Part shown: piece after piece, positions 52,969 through 62,160 of the stretch
Layout of the letters: each line of letters opens with the position of its first letter
Position numbering within the stretch: the stretch's first letter is position 1
From: Marinobacter sp. 1-4A
Lineage (GTDB): Bacteria > Pseudomonadota > Gammaproteobacteria > Pseudomonadales > Oleiphilaceae
Reading direction: 5' to 3'
NCBI RefSeq assembly: GCF_016597725.1
Contig: NZ_VCGY01000003.1
Span: forward strand, 434,001 to 498,000
Length of the DNA stretch: 64,000 bases
The notes under the pieces: model-generated
The model's database searches: none
Told to the model about the DNA's origin: nothing
The model's input: only the letters and a program-made list of their open reading frames with translations
Program-made: the position numbers and the translations under genes

Positions 52969-53409
52969 TTAGAAGGTAAAGGTACGCATGGCCGGGTTCA
53001 GCATCTGGCCGGCCATTTCAGGTGGCGTAGCAACACCTACACCATCAATCAGGTCACTCTTACTGTAATCGCTGTTAGGTAGATACAGGGCACACACGTT
53101 GGCAACTCCGCCTTGCTTCAGCAAACCACGCAGCATCTGACCGGGGGTTACATCTTTCGGCTTTAGCGCAGGGGCCTCATAGCTTTTCAGGGCCAGATCG
53201 CCGGCTTTGTCACACAAGAGTACGTTCACCTTGGCACCCTGTTGCGCCATGGTGTTGGAAAGCACCATCGCCATGCCCTGAGTTTGCAGGGATTCACTTG
53301 AAAGAATCACCAGTACTTCCTCAACCATTTTCTGATCTCCTGCCTGAGCGCTGATAGGGGCAACAGCAACCACGGCCGCCGCGACAAGTGCTTTGAGTGA
53401 TTTCATCAT
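52969..53409 (-). CDS. Secreted DsrE-like protein
   Basis: The 146-residue protein has a signal peptide (MMKSLKALVAAAVVAVAPISAQA) and a DsrE/DsrF-like fold: KMVEEVLVILSSES, a helix, then AKVNVLLCDKAGDLAL and MLRGLLKQGGVANVCALYLPN. Two cysteines, one in LLCDKAG and one in NVCALY, sit at strand ends as in sulfur-relay DsrE proteins. The start at 53409 has AAAGGAG about 9 bases upstream; a longer start at 53439 is less likely. It is convergent with the rhodanese-cytochrome operon and probably part of the same sulfur chemistry. Confidence 0.78.
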   Translation of the reverse strand: MMKSLKALVAAAVVAVAPISAQAGDQKMVEEVLVILSSESLQTQGMAMVLSNTMAQQGAKVNVLLCDKAGDLALKSYEAPALKPKDVTPGQMLRGLLKQGGVANVCALYLPNSDYSKSDLIDGVGVATPPEMAGQMLNPAMRTFTF

Positions 53410-53662
53410 TAGTACGATCTCCTTTATCGGTTTTAGCATCGGATGACACCCAGACTAATACCGAGCCACATTTCGTTCAGTGACAAAGTCACCTCCACTC
53501 GCATTACCACCCTCCGCTGCTATTATTTAATATCAAGAAACTCTATTCTGGCTGGCCTGTCGAATACGCCGATGTAAACACTTGCCCGGTTCACCAAATG
53601 TCACAAAGTATCAAATCGCGATCTGTTAACATTTCACCTGCTGGCTTCTCCAAGGATCCCGA

Positions 53663-56023
53663 ATGAGTGTGACGGAAAATGAGAAAAGACGACTCGCGGC
53701 AGTCATTCGGCTCGGGATTCTCGACACGCCGCCAGAAGAGCGGTTTGAGCGCCTTACCCGTATCGCTCGCCAGCATTACCGGGTCAAAGTCGCTTTGTTC
53801 ACAGTGCTGGATAGCGACCGCCAGTGGTTCAAATCCCGTCAAGGGCTTGAGGAGACCGAAACGCCACGCTCGATAGCATTTTGTGATCATGCCATACGGC
53901 AGGATCATATTTTTATTGTGGAAAATGCCTCTCAAGATCCGCGCTTTCGCAACAACCCTTTCGTACTCGATGGCCCAAATATCCGCTTCTATGCTGGCGT
54001 ACCGGTGCGCGAACCGAGCGGCTTCAAAATTGGTACCTTATGCATCATCGACGACAGGCCTCGACAGTTCTCCGAGAAAGATCTGGATGTGCTCCGCATT
54101 CTTGCAAGCATAGTGGAGGAGGAGTTGGAGCGCTCGTATATCGAGTCGGATAAAAGCAAGTATGTGCCTGTATCCCAACTCAACCGCGCTATCCACAATG
54201 CCCAGAATGTATTCCTCACAAGCAGCAACGAAAGCTCGGCGTTCAGCCAAATGCTCAACGATCTGCTCACCTTAACGGGCAGTCAGTTCGGGCTTATTGG
54301 CGAAGTACTGCATAAGAGCAACGGCACACCCTTTCTCAAGGTTGGTGCCATTACCAACATCGCATGGAACCCGGAAACCCAAGCTCTATATCAAGGTTTG
54401 GAGCGTCGGGGCATGGTTTTCGATCGTCTGGACAATATTCTCGGGTTGCCCATGGTGTCCGGTGAGATCGTTATCTCCAACGATTTATCGCAGGACCCAA
54501 GACGCGGTGGCCTACCTGCCGGGCACCCCGCTATCGATACCTATATAGGTATCCCGGTATTTTCCGGCAAGACCCATCTTGGGATGATTGGCCTGGCTAA
54601 CCGACCCGAAGGCTACACTCAACAACTGGCAGACGAGCTGGCACCTCTATCACAAACCCTCGGCCATCTTATTGAACGCAAGCGCCTGTATGCAGAAAAG
54701 GGAACTCATAAGAAAGATCTTGAGCTGGCAGCGAATTACGATGCGCTGACAGGCCTACCTAACCGCCAGCGGCTTACTGAACTGTTCGAACAAGAACTTT
54801 ACGAAGCCAGACAGAGAAATGGCCAAGTGTCTGTGTGCTTTATCGATCTTGATGGTTTCAAGAGCATCAACGATGAGCATGGCCATGCCGTAGGTGATGC
54901 TGTTCTGAAATCTGTCGCTGCAAAGCTACAGGCCACCGTGCGCAATCACGATATCGTAGCCCGTTTAGGCGGTGATGAGTTTGTGGCTATCCTGAGGGAT
55001 GTAGGCGATGAAAGGGTGTACGCACGCCTCCTTGACGCTATCCGGCAGCCCATTAATTTCCAGCACCATGTACTGCAGGTATCCGGCAGCATGGGCGTTA
55101 CTGTGTTCCCGGACGATGACGCAGATTCCGATTTGCTGCTTCGCCACGCGGATCAGGCCATGTATGCGGCCAAAGAAACCGGTAAGAATTGTTTCAAGGT
55201 ATTCGACCTTCGATCACATTCGTCCCGCAAAGAGCGGGTTCGAGTGCTGGAGCAGATGGATACGGCCCTGCGCGAACAACAGATGGAGTTGTACTATCAA
55301 CCCAAGATCTCCTTCCAACACCACTGCGTGAACGGCTTTGAAGCGCTTATCCGGTGGAACCACCCAAGCGAAGGCGTTCTCAGCCCTGCGCACTTTCTAG
55401 AGCATATTGAGTACACAGAGTATGCGCGCACCTTGGGTAACTTTGTGATTCGGGAAGCCGTAAAACAGCTTGTGGAATTTTCCAAGCGGGATCTTCCTTA
55501 CACTGTGAGTATCAATCTAAGCCCCTGCCACTTCTTAAGCCAAGAGTTCGAGAACGATTTATCCAGTGCGCTGGAGGATTGCCCAAATGAATTGCGTGCC
55601 CGCCTCATTCTGGAGATTCTGGAAACCACTGCGATGGACGATACGGAAGCCGCTCTGAGAAACCTGAAAGCCTGTCGTGAACAGGGTGTGGACATTTCTC
55701 TTGATGACTTCGGAACCGGGTATTCATCGCTGGATTATTTTCGGCGGCTACCGGCACAAGAAATCAAAATTGATCGTTCGTTCGTCATGGACATGCTGGT
55801 AGACACAGACGACAGCATGATTGTCAGTGCTATCGTTAGCCTGTCGAAAAGCTTTAATCGACGGCTGGTTGCCGAAGGCATTGAGGGTGCGGAGGTTGAA
55901 AGCAAATTAATTGAGCTTGGCTGCGATTTGGGACAGGGTTTTTTCTACAGCAAACCCCTGCCGCTGCCGGAAGCTCTGCGTTGGGCAGAGAATTTCAGGT
56001 GGGAAGACAGATTAACGGCTTAA
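53663..56023 (+). CDS. GAF-GAF-GGDEF-EAL c-di-GMP protein
   Basis: This soluble 786-residue protein has an N-terminal GAF domain (~20-160), a second GAF-like domain (~180-345), a GGDEF domain with intact RLGGDEF near residue 434, and an EAL domain with GFEALIRW near 558, INLSPCHF and DDFGTGYSSL. Both cyclase and phosphodiesterase motifs look intact, so it may switch between making and breaking c-di-GMP in response to a small ligand. It is monocistronic or heads a two-gene unit with the VOC gene 39 bases later. The 253-base gap upstream holds a small palindrome but no clear promoter. Confidence 0.92.
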   Translation: MSVTENEKRRLAAVIRLGILDTPPEERFERLTRIARQHYRVKVALFTVLDSDRQWFKSRQGLEETETPRSIAFCDHAIRQDHIFIVENASQDPRFRNNPFVLDGPNIRFYAGVPVREPSGFKIGTLCIIDDRPRQFSEKDLDVLRILASIVEEELERSYIESDKSKYVPVSQLNRAIHNAQNVFLTSSNESSAFSQMLNDLLTLTGSQFGLIGEVLHKSNGTPFLKVGAITNIAWNPETQALYQGLERRGMVFDRLDNILGLPMVSGEIVISNDLSQDPRRGGLPAGHPAIDTYIGIPVFSGKTHLGMIGLANRPEGYTQQLADELAPLSQTLGHLIERKRLYAEKGTHKKDLELAANYDALTGLPNRQRLTELFEQELYEARQRNGQVSVCFIDLDGFKSINDEHGHAVGDAVLKSVAAKLQATVRNHDIVARLGGDEFVAILRDVGDERVYARLLDAIRQPINFQHHVLQVSGSMGVTVFPDDDADSDLLLRHADQAMYAAKETGKNCFKVFDLRSHSSRKERVRVLEQMDTALREQQMELYYQPKISFQHHCVNGFEALIRWNHPSEGVLSPAHFLEHIEYTEYARTLGNFVIREAVKQLVEFSKRDLPYTVSINLSPCHFLSQEFENDLSSALEDCPNELRARLILEILETTAMDDTEAALRNLKACREQGVDISLDDFGTGYSSLDYFRRLPAQEIKIDRSFVMDMLVDTDDSMIVSAIVSLSKSFNRRLVAEGIEGAEVESKLIELGCDLGQGFFYSKPLPLPEALRWAENFRWEDRLTA

Positions 56024-56062
56024 TGCCAACCGCGTAGAAAACGCGATAAAGGAGAATAAAAC

Positions 56063-56434
56063 ATGATTGGATACGTCACCATTGGTGTCAGCGATATGGA
56101 AAGAGCCAAGAAGTTCTACGTTGAGCTTCTTAGCGGTATGGGTGCAAAGCTTCTTGTGGACATGGGGCGCATTGCGTTTATTGGTGAAAGCATGAAAGGC
56201 CCCTCGTTAGCTGTTTGCACACCCTTCGACGGACAACCCAACCATCCCGGTAACGGCAATATGCTGGCATTCTGGCCGGGCTCGAAAGAGGCGGTTGATG
56301 CTTACTACAAGAAAGCCATAGAGTTGGGTGCAACCTGTGATGGTGAACCCGGGCAGCGTATCCCAGACCAGTTTTACGGTGCCTACCTGAAAGACCAGGA
56401 CGGCAACAAAATGGCGTTCTTCCACTTCGGTTAA
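56063..56434 (+). CDS. VOC-family (glyoxalase-like) protein
   Basis: This 123-residue protein has paired beta-alpha-beta-beta-beta units: IGYVTIGVSDMERAKKFYVELL at the start and FYGAYLKDQDGNKMAFFHFG at the end. Possible metal or substrate residues are scattered His/Glu, but the classical glyoxalase I set is not complete. Substrate unknown. AAAGGAG lies 8 bases before the ATG. It ends at a terminator shared with the convergent helicase gene. Confidence 0.87.
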   Translation: MIGYVTIGVSDMERAKKFYVELLSGMGAKLLVDMGRIAFIGESMKGPSLAVCTPFDGQPNHPGNGNMLAFWPGSKEAVDAYYKKAIELGATCDGEPGQRIPDQFYGAYLKDQDGNKMAFFHFG

Positions 56435-56448
56435 TTCGGAACGCCGCA

Positions 56449-56482
56449 AAACAGAGACCGCTCTATTCGGTGGTCTCTGTTT
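56449..56482. terminator. Bidirectional terminator between VOC and helicase genes
   Basis: AAACAGAGACC and GGTCTCTGTTT pair over 11 bp around a 12-base loop. T-runs are present after the stem on both strands. The hairpin overlaps the last codons of the helicase gene. Confidence 0.65.
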
Positions 56483-58727
56483 TAAACCACCATTCAGGCA
56501 ATAACCCCCGAATCTGCGGCTGCATAAAGCGATCGTCTATAAGCCAGATCACCCCACGATCCTCCGGCGTGCGAATAACCCGTCCGGCAGCTTGCGCCAC
56601 TTTCTGTAAACCCGGAATCAAATACGTATAGTCATATCCTGCGCCGAACCGCCGCTGCAGCCGATGTTTGAGAATCTCGTGCCAGGCATCGAACGGCGGT
56701 AAACCCAGGGTGGCGACAAAAGCGCCAATCAACTGATTACCCGGCAAGTCGATGCCTTCACTGAACACGCCCCCGAGAACCGCAAAAGCCACTCGGCCAG
56801 TCTCTTCCCGAAATCCCGCCAAAAACTCTTTCCGCTGTTGTTGGCTCATGCCCGAGTGTTGCGAACGTTGGAGCACATCCGGCGCATGGTTTGCCAGAGC
56901 ATCACTCACCTCACTCAAATACTTGAAGCTACTAAAAAATGCCAAATAGTGCCCGGGGCACTTCCGATATTGGTGCGCGATCAGTTCGGTAATTGGCGCT
57001 ACCGACGCCCTGCGGTGAGCCTGCCGGGTACTAATCTTTGGCGTGAATTGCACCTGTAACTGGTCGGCACTAAAAGGGCTGGGCAGAGAGATGAAACGGC
57101 TATTCTGGGGCAAACCCAATAAATCTCGGTAGTACACACCGGGGCTTAGCGTGGCAGAAAATAGCAAAACCGAGGCGGCGCCCTGAAAACGGTCACGCAG
57201 AAAGTCCGCCGGTACTAGATTTTGAATGCTCAGGCGCGCTCGACCTCGGCCTTCGCGGTGGAGCTCACACAAGGAATGATCACCAAAGGAGTCTGCCAGC
57301 TTCATGAAAGCAACGGATTCAAACAGCAGTTCCTGCAAGGCGAGGTCCGGCGGGTTATCTGCAAGGTAATCCGTAAGCCCGGAGACCAATCCTTGTAGGC
57401 CAGCAGTCAAAGCAGCAGGAAGCTTGGCAACAAAGACGGGGGTATCGCCGCTTTCTGATTGCTCACGGATTACAGCCTGCCAAGCCCGGGCTGTGCGATC
57501 TAGATGGGGTTTCAGGGCCTTGGGCGCGGTTTTTCGGACTTTCAGCAGCCGTTGCTGGTCCAGCTGCACCGAATACATACCTCGCCCCCGGTCCACCAGA
57601 TTGTGGGCTTCATCTACGAGAATGGCCGTTTTCCAATTATTCTGCCGGGTGAGGCCATGGAGTAGGGCAGACTGATCAAACATGCGATTCACATCGCCGA
57701 TGATGACATCACACCAGCGCGCCATTTCCTGTGCCAAGAAGTAGGGGCAGATATCGTGGCCCGCCGCGATTTTTGCTAACTCGTCCTGAGTGAGCGTTGT
57801 GCCCGCCTGAGCGGCTTCGGCACGGGCATCCGGCAAACGATCAAAGAAGCCTTTGGCTAGCGGGCAGGAATCCCCATGGCAGGCTTTGTCCGGATGTTCA
57901 CAGGCATCTGACTTGGCCACCAACTCCAGAGTGCGGAGAGGCCAGATTTGTGGTTCTTCCTGCGCAGCTCGCAAACGCACCACTGCGTCCAGCGCCAACT
58001 GCCTTGCGGTGTTTCGACAGGTGAGGTACGCCAACCGGTCGTGTTTGGCTGCGGGCATGGCCATAAGGGCCGGGAACAAAGTGCCCAGAGTTTTACCCAG
58101 ACCTGTGGGCGCTTCTAGCAGCAGGGTTTCGCCTTTTACGGTGTTTTTATACACGGTTTCGGCAAGCTGCCGCTGGCGGGGACGAAATTGTTCAAACGGA
58201 AAGCGCAGACCCGCAAGGCGACTATCCCTCTGCTCCCGGTGATGGGTTTCCTGCTCTGCCCATAACCGATAACGCCCGCACAGGATTTCCAGCTCCTGCC
58301 ACAACTCCTTGGCAGTGGCGGTTTCAGTCACCGGTGTTTCCCGGTTATTGCCGATATTGAAATACACCAGCGACAGTTTCAGGTTTTTACGGTTTTCCTG
58401 CTTACAGAGCAGGGCACCGTAGGCTCTTAGTTGGGCCCGGTGCAACGCCCGTTGGTGTGGCCGGATTCGCGATAGGTCGCCCCGGTGGGTTTTAATTTCC
58501 TCCAGCAGGCCGGAGTGGGGGTTATACACATCGGCCCGGCCATAGAGCTCCAGCCCCATGCATTCACCGGTAAGTGAATACTCGCTTTTGTAGCCATGCC
58601 CGCGTTTACCCTGAATGGCCTGATGGGCAAGAATACCCTCTTCAGCGCTGGGAGCCGGGGTGTAACGAAAGTCCAGATCACCTTCTCGAGCAGCAAACTC
58701 GCAAAGGGTTCGGACCGCCACCCTCAT
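56463..58727 (-). CDS. DinG/XPD-like Fe-S superfamily 2 helicase
   Basis: This 754-residue protein has an N-terminal PD-(D/E)xK-like region (residues ~1-160, with EEIKTHRGD) ahead of a helicase core. Walker A is APTGLGKT, the DEAH motif is LVDEAHNLVD, and motif VI is QAAGRVIRTPEDRG. Four cysteines in SDACEHPDKACHGDSCPL and HDICPYF fit the Fe-S cluster of the XPD/DinG group. It follows the VRR-NUC gene with an ATGA overlap, so the two proteins are coupled. A longer start at 58763 is unlikely, since it would overlap that gene's end. Confidence 0.9.
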   Translation of the reverse strand: MRVAVRTLCEFAAREGDLDFRYTPAPSAEEGILAHQAIQGKRGHGYKSEYSLTGECMGLELYGRADVYNPHSGLLEEIKTHRGDLSRIRPHQRALHRAQLRAYGALLCKQENRKNLKLSLVYFNIGNNRETPVTETATAKELWQELEILCGRYRLWAEQETHHREQRDSRLAGLRFPFEQFRPRQRQLAETVYKNTVKGETLLLEAPTGLGKTLGTLFPALMAMPAAKHDRLAYLTCRNTARQLALDAVVRLRAAQEEPQIWPLRTLELVAKSDACEHPDKACHGDSCPLAKGFFDRLPDARAEAAQAGTTLTQDELAKIAAGHDICPYFLAQEMARWCDVIIGDVNRMFDQSALLHGLTRQNNWKTAILVDEAHNLVDRGRGMYSVQLDQQRLLKVRKTAPKALKPHLDRTARAWQAVIREQSESGDTPVFVAKLPAALTAGLQGLVSGLTDYLADNPPDLALQELLFESVAFMKLADSFGDHSLCELHREGRGRARLSIQNLVPADFLRDRFQGAASVLLFSATLSPGVYYRDLLGLPQNSRFISLPSPFSADQLQVQFTPKISTRQAHRRASVAPITELIAHQYRKCPGHYLAFFSSFKYLSEVSDALANHAPDVLQRSQHSGMSQQQRKEFLAGFREETGRVAFAVLGGVFSEGIDLPGNQLIGAFVATLGLPPFDAWHEILKHRLQRRFGAGYDYTYLIPGLQKVAQAAGRVIRTPEDRGVIWLIDDRFMQPQIRGLLPEWWFKTETTE

Positions 58728-60418
58728 GTTCTTGCCTCGCTGTCTTGCCAGCGCAGATAACACACGCTGGCGGCAATGCCCTTGCGGGCAAAGAAGTGCA
58801 GCCAGCGGACCTGGTGATCCTGTAGTCGGTCGCCCGGGCCTTTTACTTCGATCATTTCATAACCGGGCTGATCTTCCTCGATTTGTCCCGAAAACCTAAT
58901 AAGATCCGGGAAACCACTTCGATGTTCGCGAATATTTAACAGGATCCGTTCAAACATAACCTGCAAATCTACGGCGGGAATTCTATCCAGTGCCAGATCC
59001 AGCAACTCTTCATCCAGCGCTGGCCAGGCAACAAAAGGATTATTGATGCCCTGTTTGGCGGCGTAGGTATCCAGAATTTTCTGGCGATAGCTGCCGTTCT
59101 TCAGCGCAACGAAGCACTCATCAAATGACGCTTGCCGACGGCTTGCAAAATCCTCCCGAACCAAGTCTGCGGGGCCGGTATGAAAAGGATGAAAAAAGGC
59201 ACCGGGAATCGCTTTGAATATTGCGGGCCAGAACAGCAAGCCGAAAAGGCCATTGATCAGCGTGTTTTCTACATAGTGCACCGATGCCTCAGGCGTAGAA
59301 AGATGATCCCGAACTACCATCTCAACCGAGTCACCGGTGTGTGGCAGGGTCAATGTGAACTCGCGGATAGCAGGAGGCACCGGGGCGGGCGGACCCGGCT
59401 CGCCTACCTTTTTCGCCAGCCGCTTAACAATTCGGGCTAAGCCCTGAGCTTCGGCGTCGCTCAACTCTCCATTTCCCCAACGAGCAGCGATAGCCCAAGC
59501 TTCCTCAAAACGTTTCAATCGCTCTAGTAGCCGCAGCTGTTTTAATCTCGCCTCGCGATGACCACTGGCCGCCAGCGCTTGCAGTGCCAGTTCCCGATCA
59601 CCCTGACGTTCAGCCTGCCGCCCCAGCTCAAGCAGCAGGCGATCACGGCGGCTCGTTAGCCAAGCGTTGTCCGTAGCTGCTGGAATATCAGCCCAAACCT
59701 CAGCAGCGGGCACGCCTGCATCCAGACTCTCGCGACACTGGTGCATGGCCAAGTAACTATCCACCTCACTGCGCTGAGAGAACGCCCGTGATTCAGGGGT
59801 AAACTCCACCTGCTCATAGCGATGGTGGCCCAACTCCACCAGCACAAAATCCGACCACGTCTGGCGTAAGTTGCCGAAGAACATCAGGCGAATGCGATCG
59901 AACAACGCCATGTGGCTGACCCGCACCACCGGGGAAAACACGTCATCAAACCAATCCGCCAGCCTGCGAGTATCGGTAAAGGTTTCCTGCAGGGCTTCCT
60001 TCATCCGTGCCTTTGGCAGGCTTTTGGCTAGACCAGCTTGCTTCAGCATTGGTGAAAAAGCCGTGCGCAGTTCAGCCAAAGTGAACAGACGGAAAATGTC
60101 ATCCAGAGTCAGCAGAGGATCAGCATCCAGCCACCTGCGAGTAATCAACTCCTCCAGTGCGTCGGCTTCCGGGCTTCCCAACTCGGGGTAATTCAATTTG
60201 TCTGCACGAAACGAGTCACCCGCGCGCATCACCATCCGGGTGAGCAGTGCTCGAGCAGGGCGAGATAACTCAAAGAACTCGTCCAAAAACTCTTGCTCTG
60301 GCCTCATTAACAAATCCGAGTAATGGCTCGCCACCCAAGCAACGACTGTTTCCATGTTTTGCAGGTAGTACAGGGGGTTTTCGAGATTCGCTGTGGCGGG
60401 CCGAGGGCGCATATTCAT
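58724..60418 (-). CDS. VRR-NUC domain nuclease (FAN1-like)
   Basis: This 564-residue protein has a helical N-terminal part and a C-terminal VRR-NUC domain: FPDLIRF, EMIEVKGPGDRLQDHQVRWLHFFARKGI with the PD-(D/E)xK residues (Asp, Glu, Lys). Bacterial FAN1-like proteins are structure-specific nucleases able to open interstrand crosslinks; the Pseudomonas enzyme is the characterised example. It is followed directly by an Fe-S helicase gene, which suggests a joint repair role. Confidence 0.88.
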   Translation of the reverse strand: MNMRPRPATANLENPLYYLQNMETVVAWVASHYSDLLMRPEQEFLDEFFELSRPARALLTRMVMRAGDSFRADKLNYPELGSPEADALEELITRRWLDADPLLTLDDIFRLFTLAELRTAFSPMLKQAGLAKSLPKARMKEALQETFTDTRRLADWFDDVFSPVVRVSHMALFDRIRLMFFGNLRQTWSDFVLVELGHHRYEQVEFTPESRAFSQRSEVDSYLAMHQCRESLDAGVPAAEVWADIPAATDNAWLTSRRDRLLLELGRQAERQGDRELALQALAASGHREARLKQLRLLERLKRFEEAWAIAARWGNGELSDAEAQGLARIVKRLAKKVGEPGPPAPVPPAIREFTLTLPHTGDSVEMVVRDHLSTPEASVHYVENTLINGLFGLLFWPAIFKAIPGAFFHPFHTGPADLVREDFASRRQASFDECFVALKNGSYRQKILDTYAAKQGINNPFVAWPALDEELLDLALDRIPAVDLQVMFERILLNIREHRSGFPDLIRFSGQIEEDQPGYEMIEVKGPGDRLQDHQVRWLHFFARKGIAASVCYLRWQDSEART

Positions 60419-60572
60419 ATATTCACAAACAAACCTTAAACCTGAGTATTGGATAGCAATTTGCCCTCGTTCCGGTTTCTACGAACTGCTCGCTTAACCG
60501 CGCAATTGCTACACTCGCGACCTTTCACATTGCAATTTCAAATAACGTTAATCAAACAGCTGGAACGATTTC

Positions 60573-61316
60573 ATGAGAAGAAAAATCGGGTTACTACTCG
60601 GCCTCTTGTTGACAGTTAACACTGCAACAGCCGCTGAAGAGCTACGAATCTACACAGAGCAATACCCTCCTTATAATATGACGACCAACGGCCAGCCTTT
60701 TGCTCACTCGACGGAAGAGATTAGCGGCCTGTGTACTGACATTTTAAAAGCCCTTCTGGCTAACACCAACCTAAAGTACAGCACCAAGTTAAGAGAGCTT
60801 AGTTATGGTCTAAACCGGGCCGGACAACACCCCAACCATGCAATTTATTGCGTTTCTAAAACACCTGAACGAGAGCCGTCGTTTGAATGGGTGGGCCCCT
60901 TAGCTTCTATCAAGTGGACCCTCTTCGCCAAACCCGGATCGTCTATCGAACTCAAAAGTTTGGAAGAGGCTCGTCAATACCGCATCGGGGGCTATAACGG
61001 CGACATCATGACAAACTACCTAGCGGATGAAGGGTTCAATGTATTGGCCATCAGCAAAAACGGTTTGAACGCCCGTCGGCTGGTAGAGGATCAAATTAGT
61101 TTATGGGTAGCAGACGGCTTGGCAGGCCCCTACCTAGCCGCCGATGCTGCAGACGTAACCAACCTCAAGCGGGTTTTGGTCTTCCGCGAGACTCCCATGT
61201 TCCTTGCAATTAACAATGAAACAGACCCAAAGGTTATACAGGCGCTCAAGGAAGGCTATCGCAAGCTTGTAGAGTCTGGCGACAAAGAGGCCATTTCGCA
61301 GGCATACGGCTTTTGA
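60573..61316 (+). CDS. Periplasmic solute-binding protein (SBP family 3-like)
   Basis: The 247-residue protein has a signal peptide (MRRKIGLLLGLLLTVNTATAAEE) and the two-lobed fold of family 3 solute-binding proteins (LRIYTEQYPPYNMTT, IGGYNGDIMTNYLADEGFNV, LFAKPGSSI). It has no transporter permease next to it, so it may be an orphan receptor or part of a signalling system; similar proteins are often found alone in marine gammaproteobacteria. The ligand is unknown. Confidence 0.8.
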   Translation: MRRKIGLLLGLLLTVNTATAAEELRIYTEQYPPYNMTTNGQPFAHSTEEISGLCTDILKALLANTNLKYSTKLRELSYGLNRAGQHPNHAIYCVSKTPEREPSFEWVGPLASIKWTLFAKPGSSIELKSLEEARQYRIGGYNGDIMTNYLADEGFNVLAISKNGLNARRLVEDQISLWVADGLAGPYLAADAADVTNLKRVLVFRETPMFLAINNETDPKVIQALKEGYRKLVESGDKEAISQAYGF

Positions 61317-61422
61317 AGTAGGTTCATCGGGTATAGCGATTGTCACACTCCATAGATGGTTGGGTTCGTTTATGGGGTGTTTGATTACTATGAGGCGACG
61401 AAAGCGGCGTGAGGGCTAAGAT

Positions 61423-61597
61423 TAGCTTCCGGTCAACTGCTGCTGCCTCTGGTAAACCCGTCTGGCTTCCGCGCTCCCAAGATCCATGGCCCTCTTTGCA
61501 TCGGCTTTTGCCGCGTCAAAATCCTGCAGATGAAAATAGGTGCCAGAATGCCCAGATAGGCCCGAGAGTCAAAAGGCGATCTGGCCAGCACTGCCAT
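61423..61597 (-). pseudogene. TPR-protein C-terminal remnant
   Basis: On the minus strand a fragment reads AVLARSPFDSRAYLGILA and, after a frameshift, YFHLQDFDAAKADAKRAM followed by DLGSAEARRVYQRQQQ and a stop. Together they look like the last repeat of a tetratricopeptide protein. Nothing upstream continues it, so this is a truncated, frameshifted remnant. Confidence 0.55.
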
Positions 61598-61674
61598 AGC
61601 TCAGGTAGTAATATGTTAGCCTTCGAAATTTCATAAACAACTATTCGGATTTAAATAAGTTTTCCGGCCTGGCT

Positions 61675-61926
61675 CTAAACACCTTCCAGAATTGACTCTG
61701 CAATGCGCAAAGGAAAATCGTTTGGTAACAACATTTCCACCTTACCGATAACGGCAGGAACTTGTTCCGCGACCTCGCCAAGCAGTTCGCGTGCCCTCTC
61801 GCTGGAGAACCCAACTTGTTGGGCGGTACTTACGAAGTGTCTTGGCTCGATGCGATCCCAATGATAGTGGCAGTTTCGACCTTTTACTGACATGGCCATT
61901 TTGGTTTTTTGCGGCGCTAGGCTGAG
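61675..61926 (-). pseudogene. hipA toxin C-terminal remnant
   Basis: The frame encodes LAPQKTKMAMSVKGRNCHYHW, then DRIEPRHFVSTAQQVGFSS and ERARELLGEVAEQVP to the stop. It matches the end of HipA-family serine/threonine kinase toxins. A TGA stops the frame directly upstream, and the kinase core is missing, so no active toxin can be made. It lies beside a hipB fragment. Confidence 0.65.
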
Positions 61927-61940
61927 TCAGACACGCACAC

Positions 61941-62110
61941 TCACCATTCTTCATGCCAGCCGCTCGCCGGATCCGGGGCTCCACGCTCCACCACACGCAA
62001 CTCAAGATCAAGGGCGGAAAGAAGCTTGAATGGGGGACCGAAAAGCGGCAATCACTTCAATCCCTGATTGGAACACTACCGGTTCGGGCTATCCGTTTCT
62101 CCAACCACAT
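61941..62110 (-). pseudogene. hipB-like antitoxin remnant
   Basis: A short frame, MWLEKRIARTGSVPIRD, ends at 62057. A second piece in another frame reads FKLLSALDLELRVVERG, then APDPASGWHEEW, and stops at 61941. The two resemble the start and end of a HipB-type helix-turn-helix antitoxin with the DNA-binding middle lost. The order antitoxin then toxin is as expected. Confidence 0.45.
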
Positions 62111-62160
62111 GCGGTAACCTGTAGCATTGGATCAGTCTAAGATATCAAACAGGGAAAACC

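Noticed and set aside
53480..53492. GTGAC-AAA-GTCAC palindrome before the DsrE-like gene
   Set aside because: It is short, matches no regulator I know and is too likely by chance to list as an operator.
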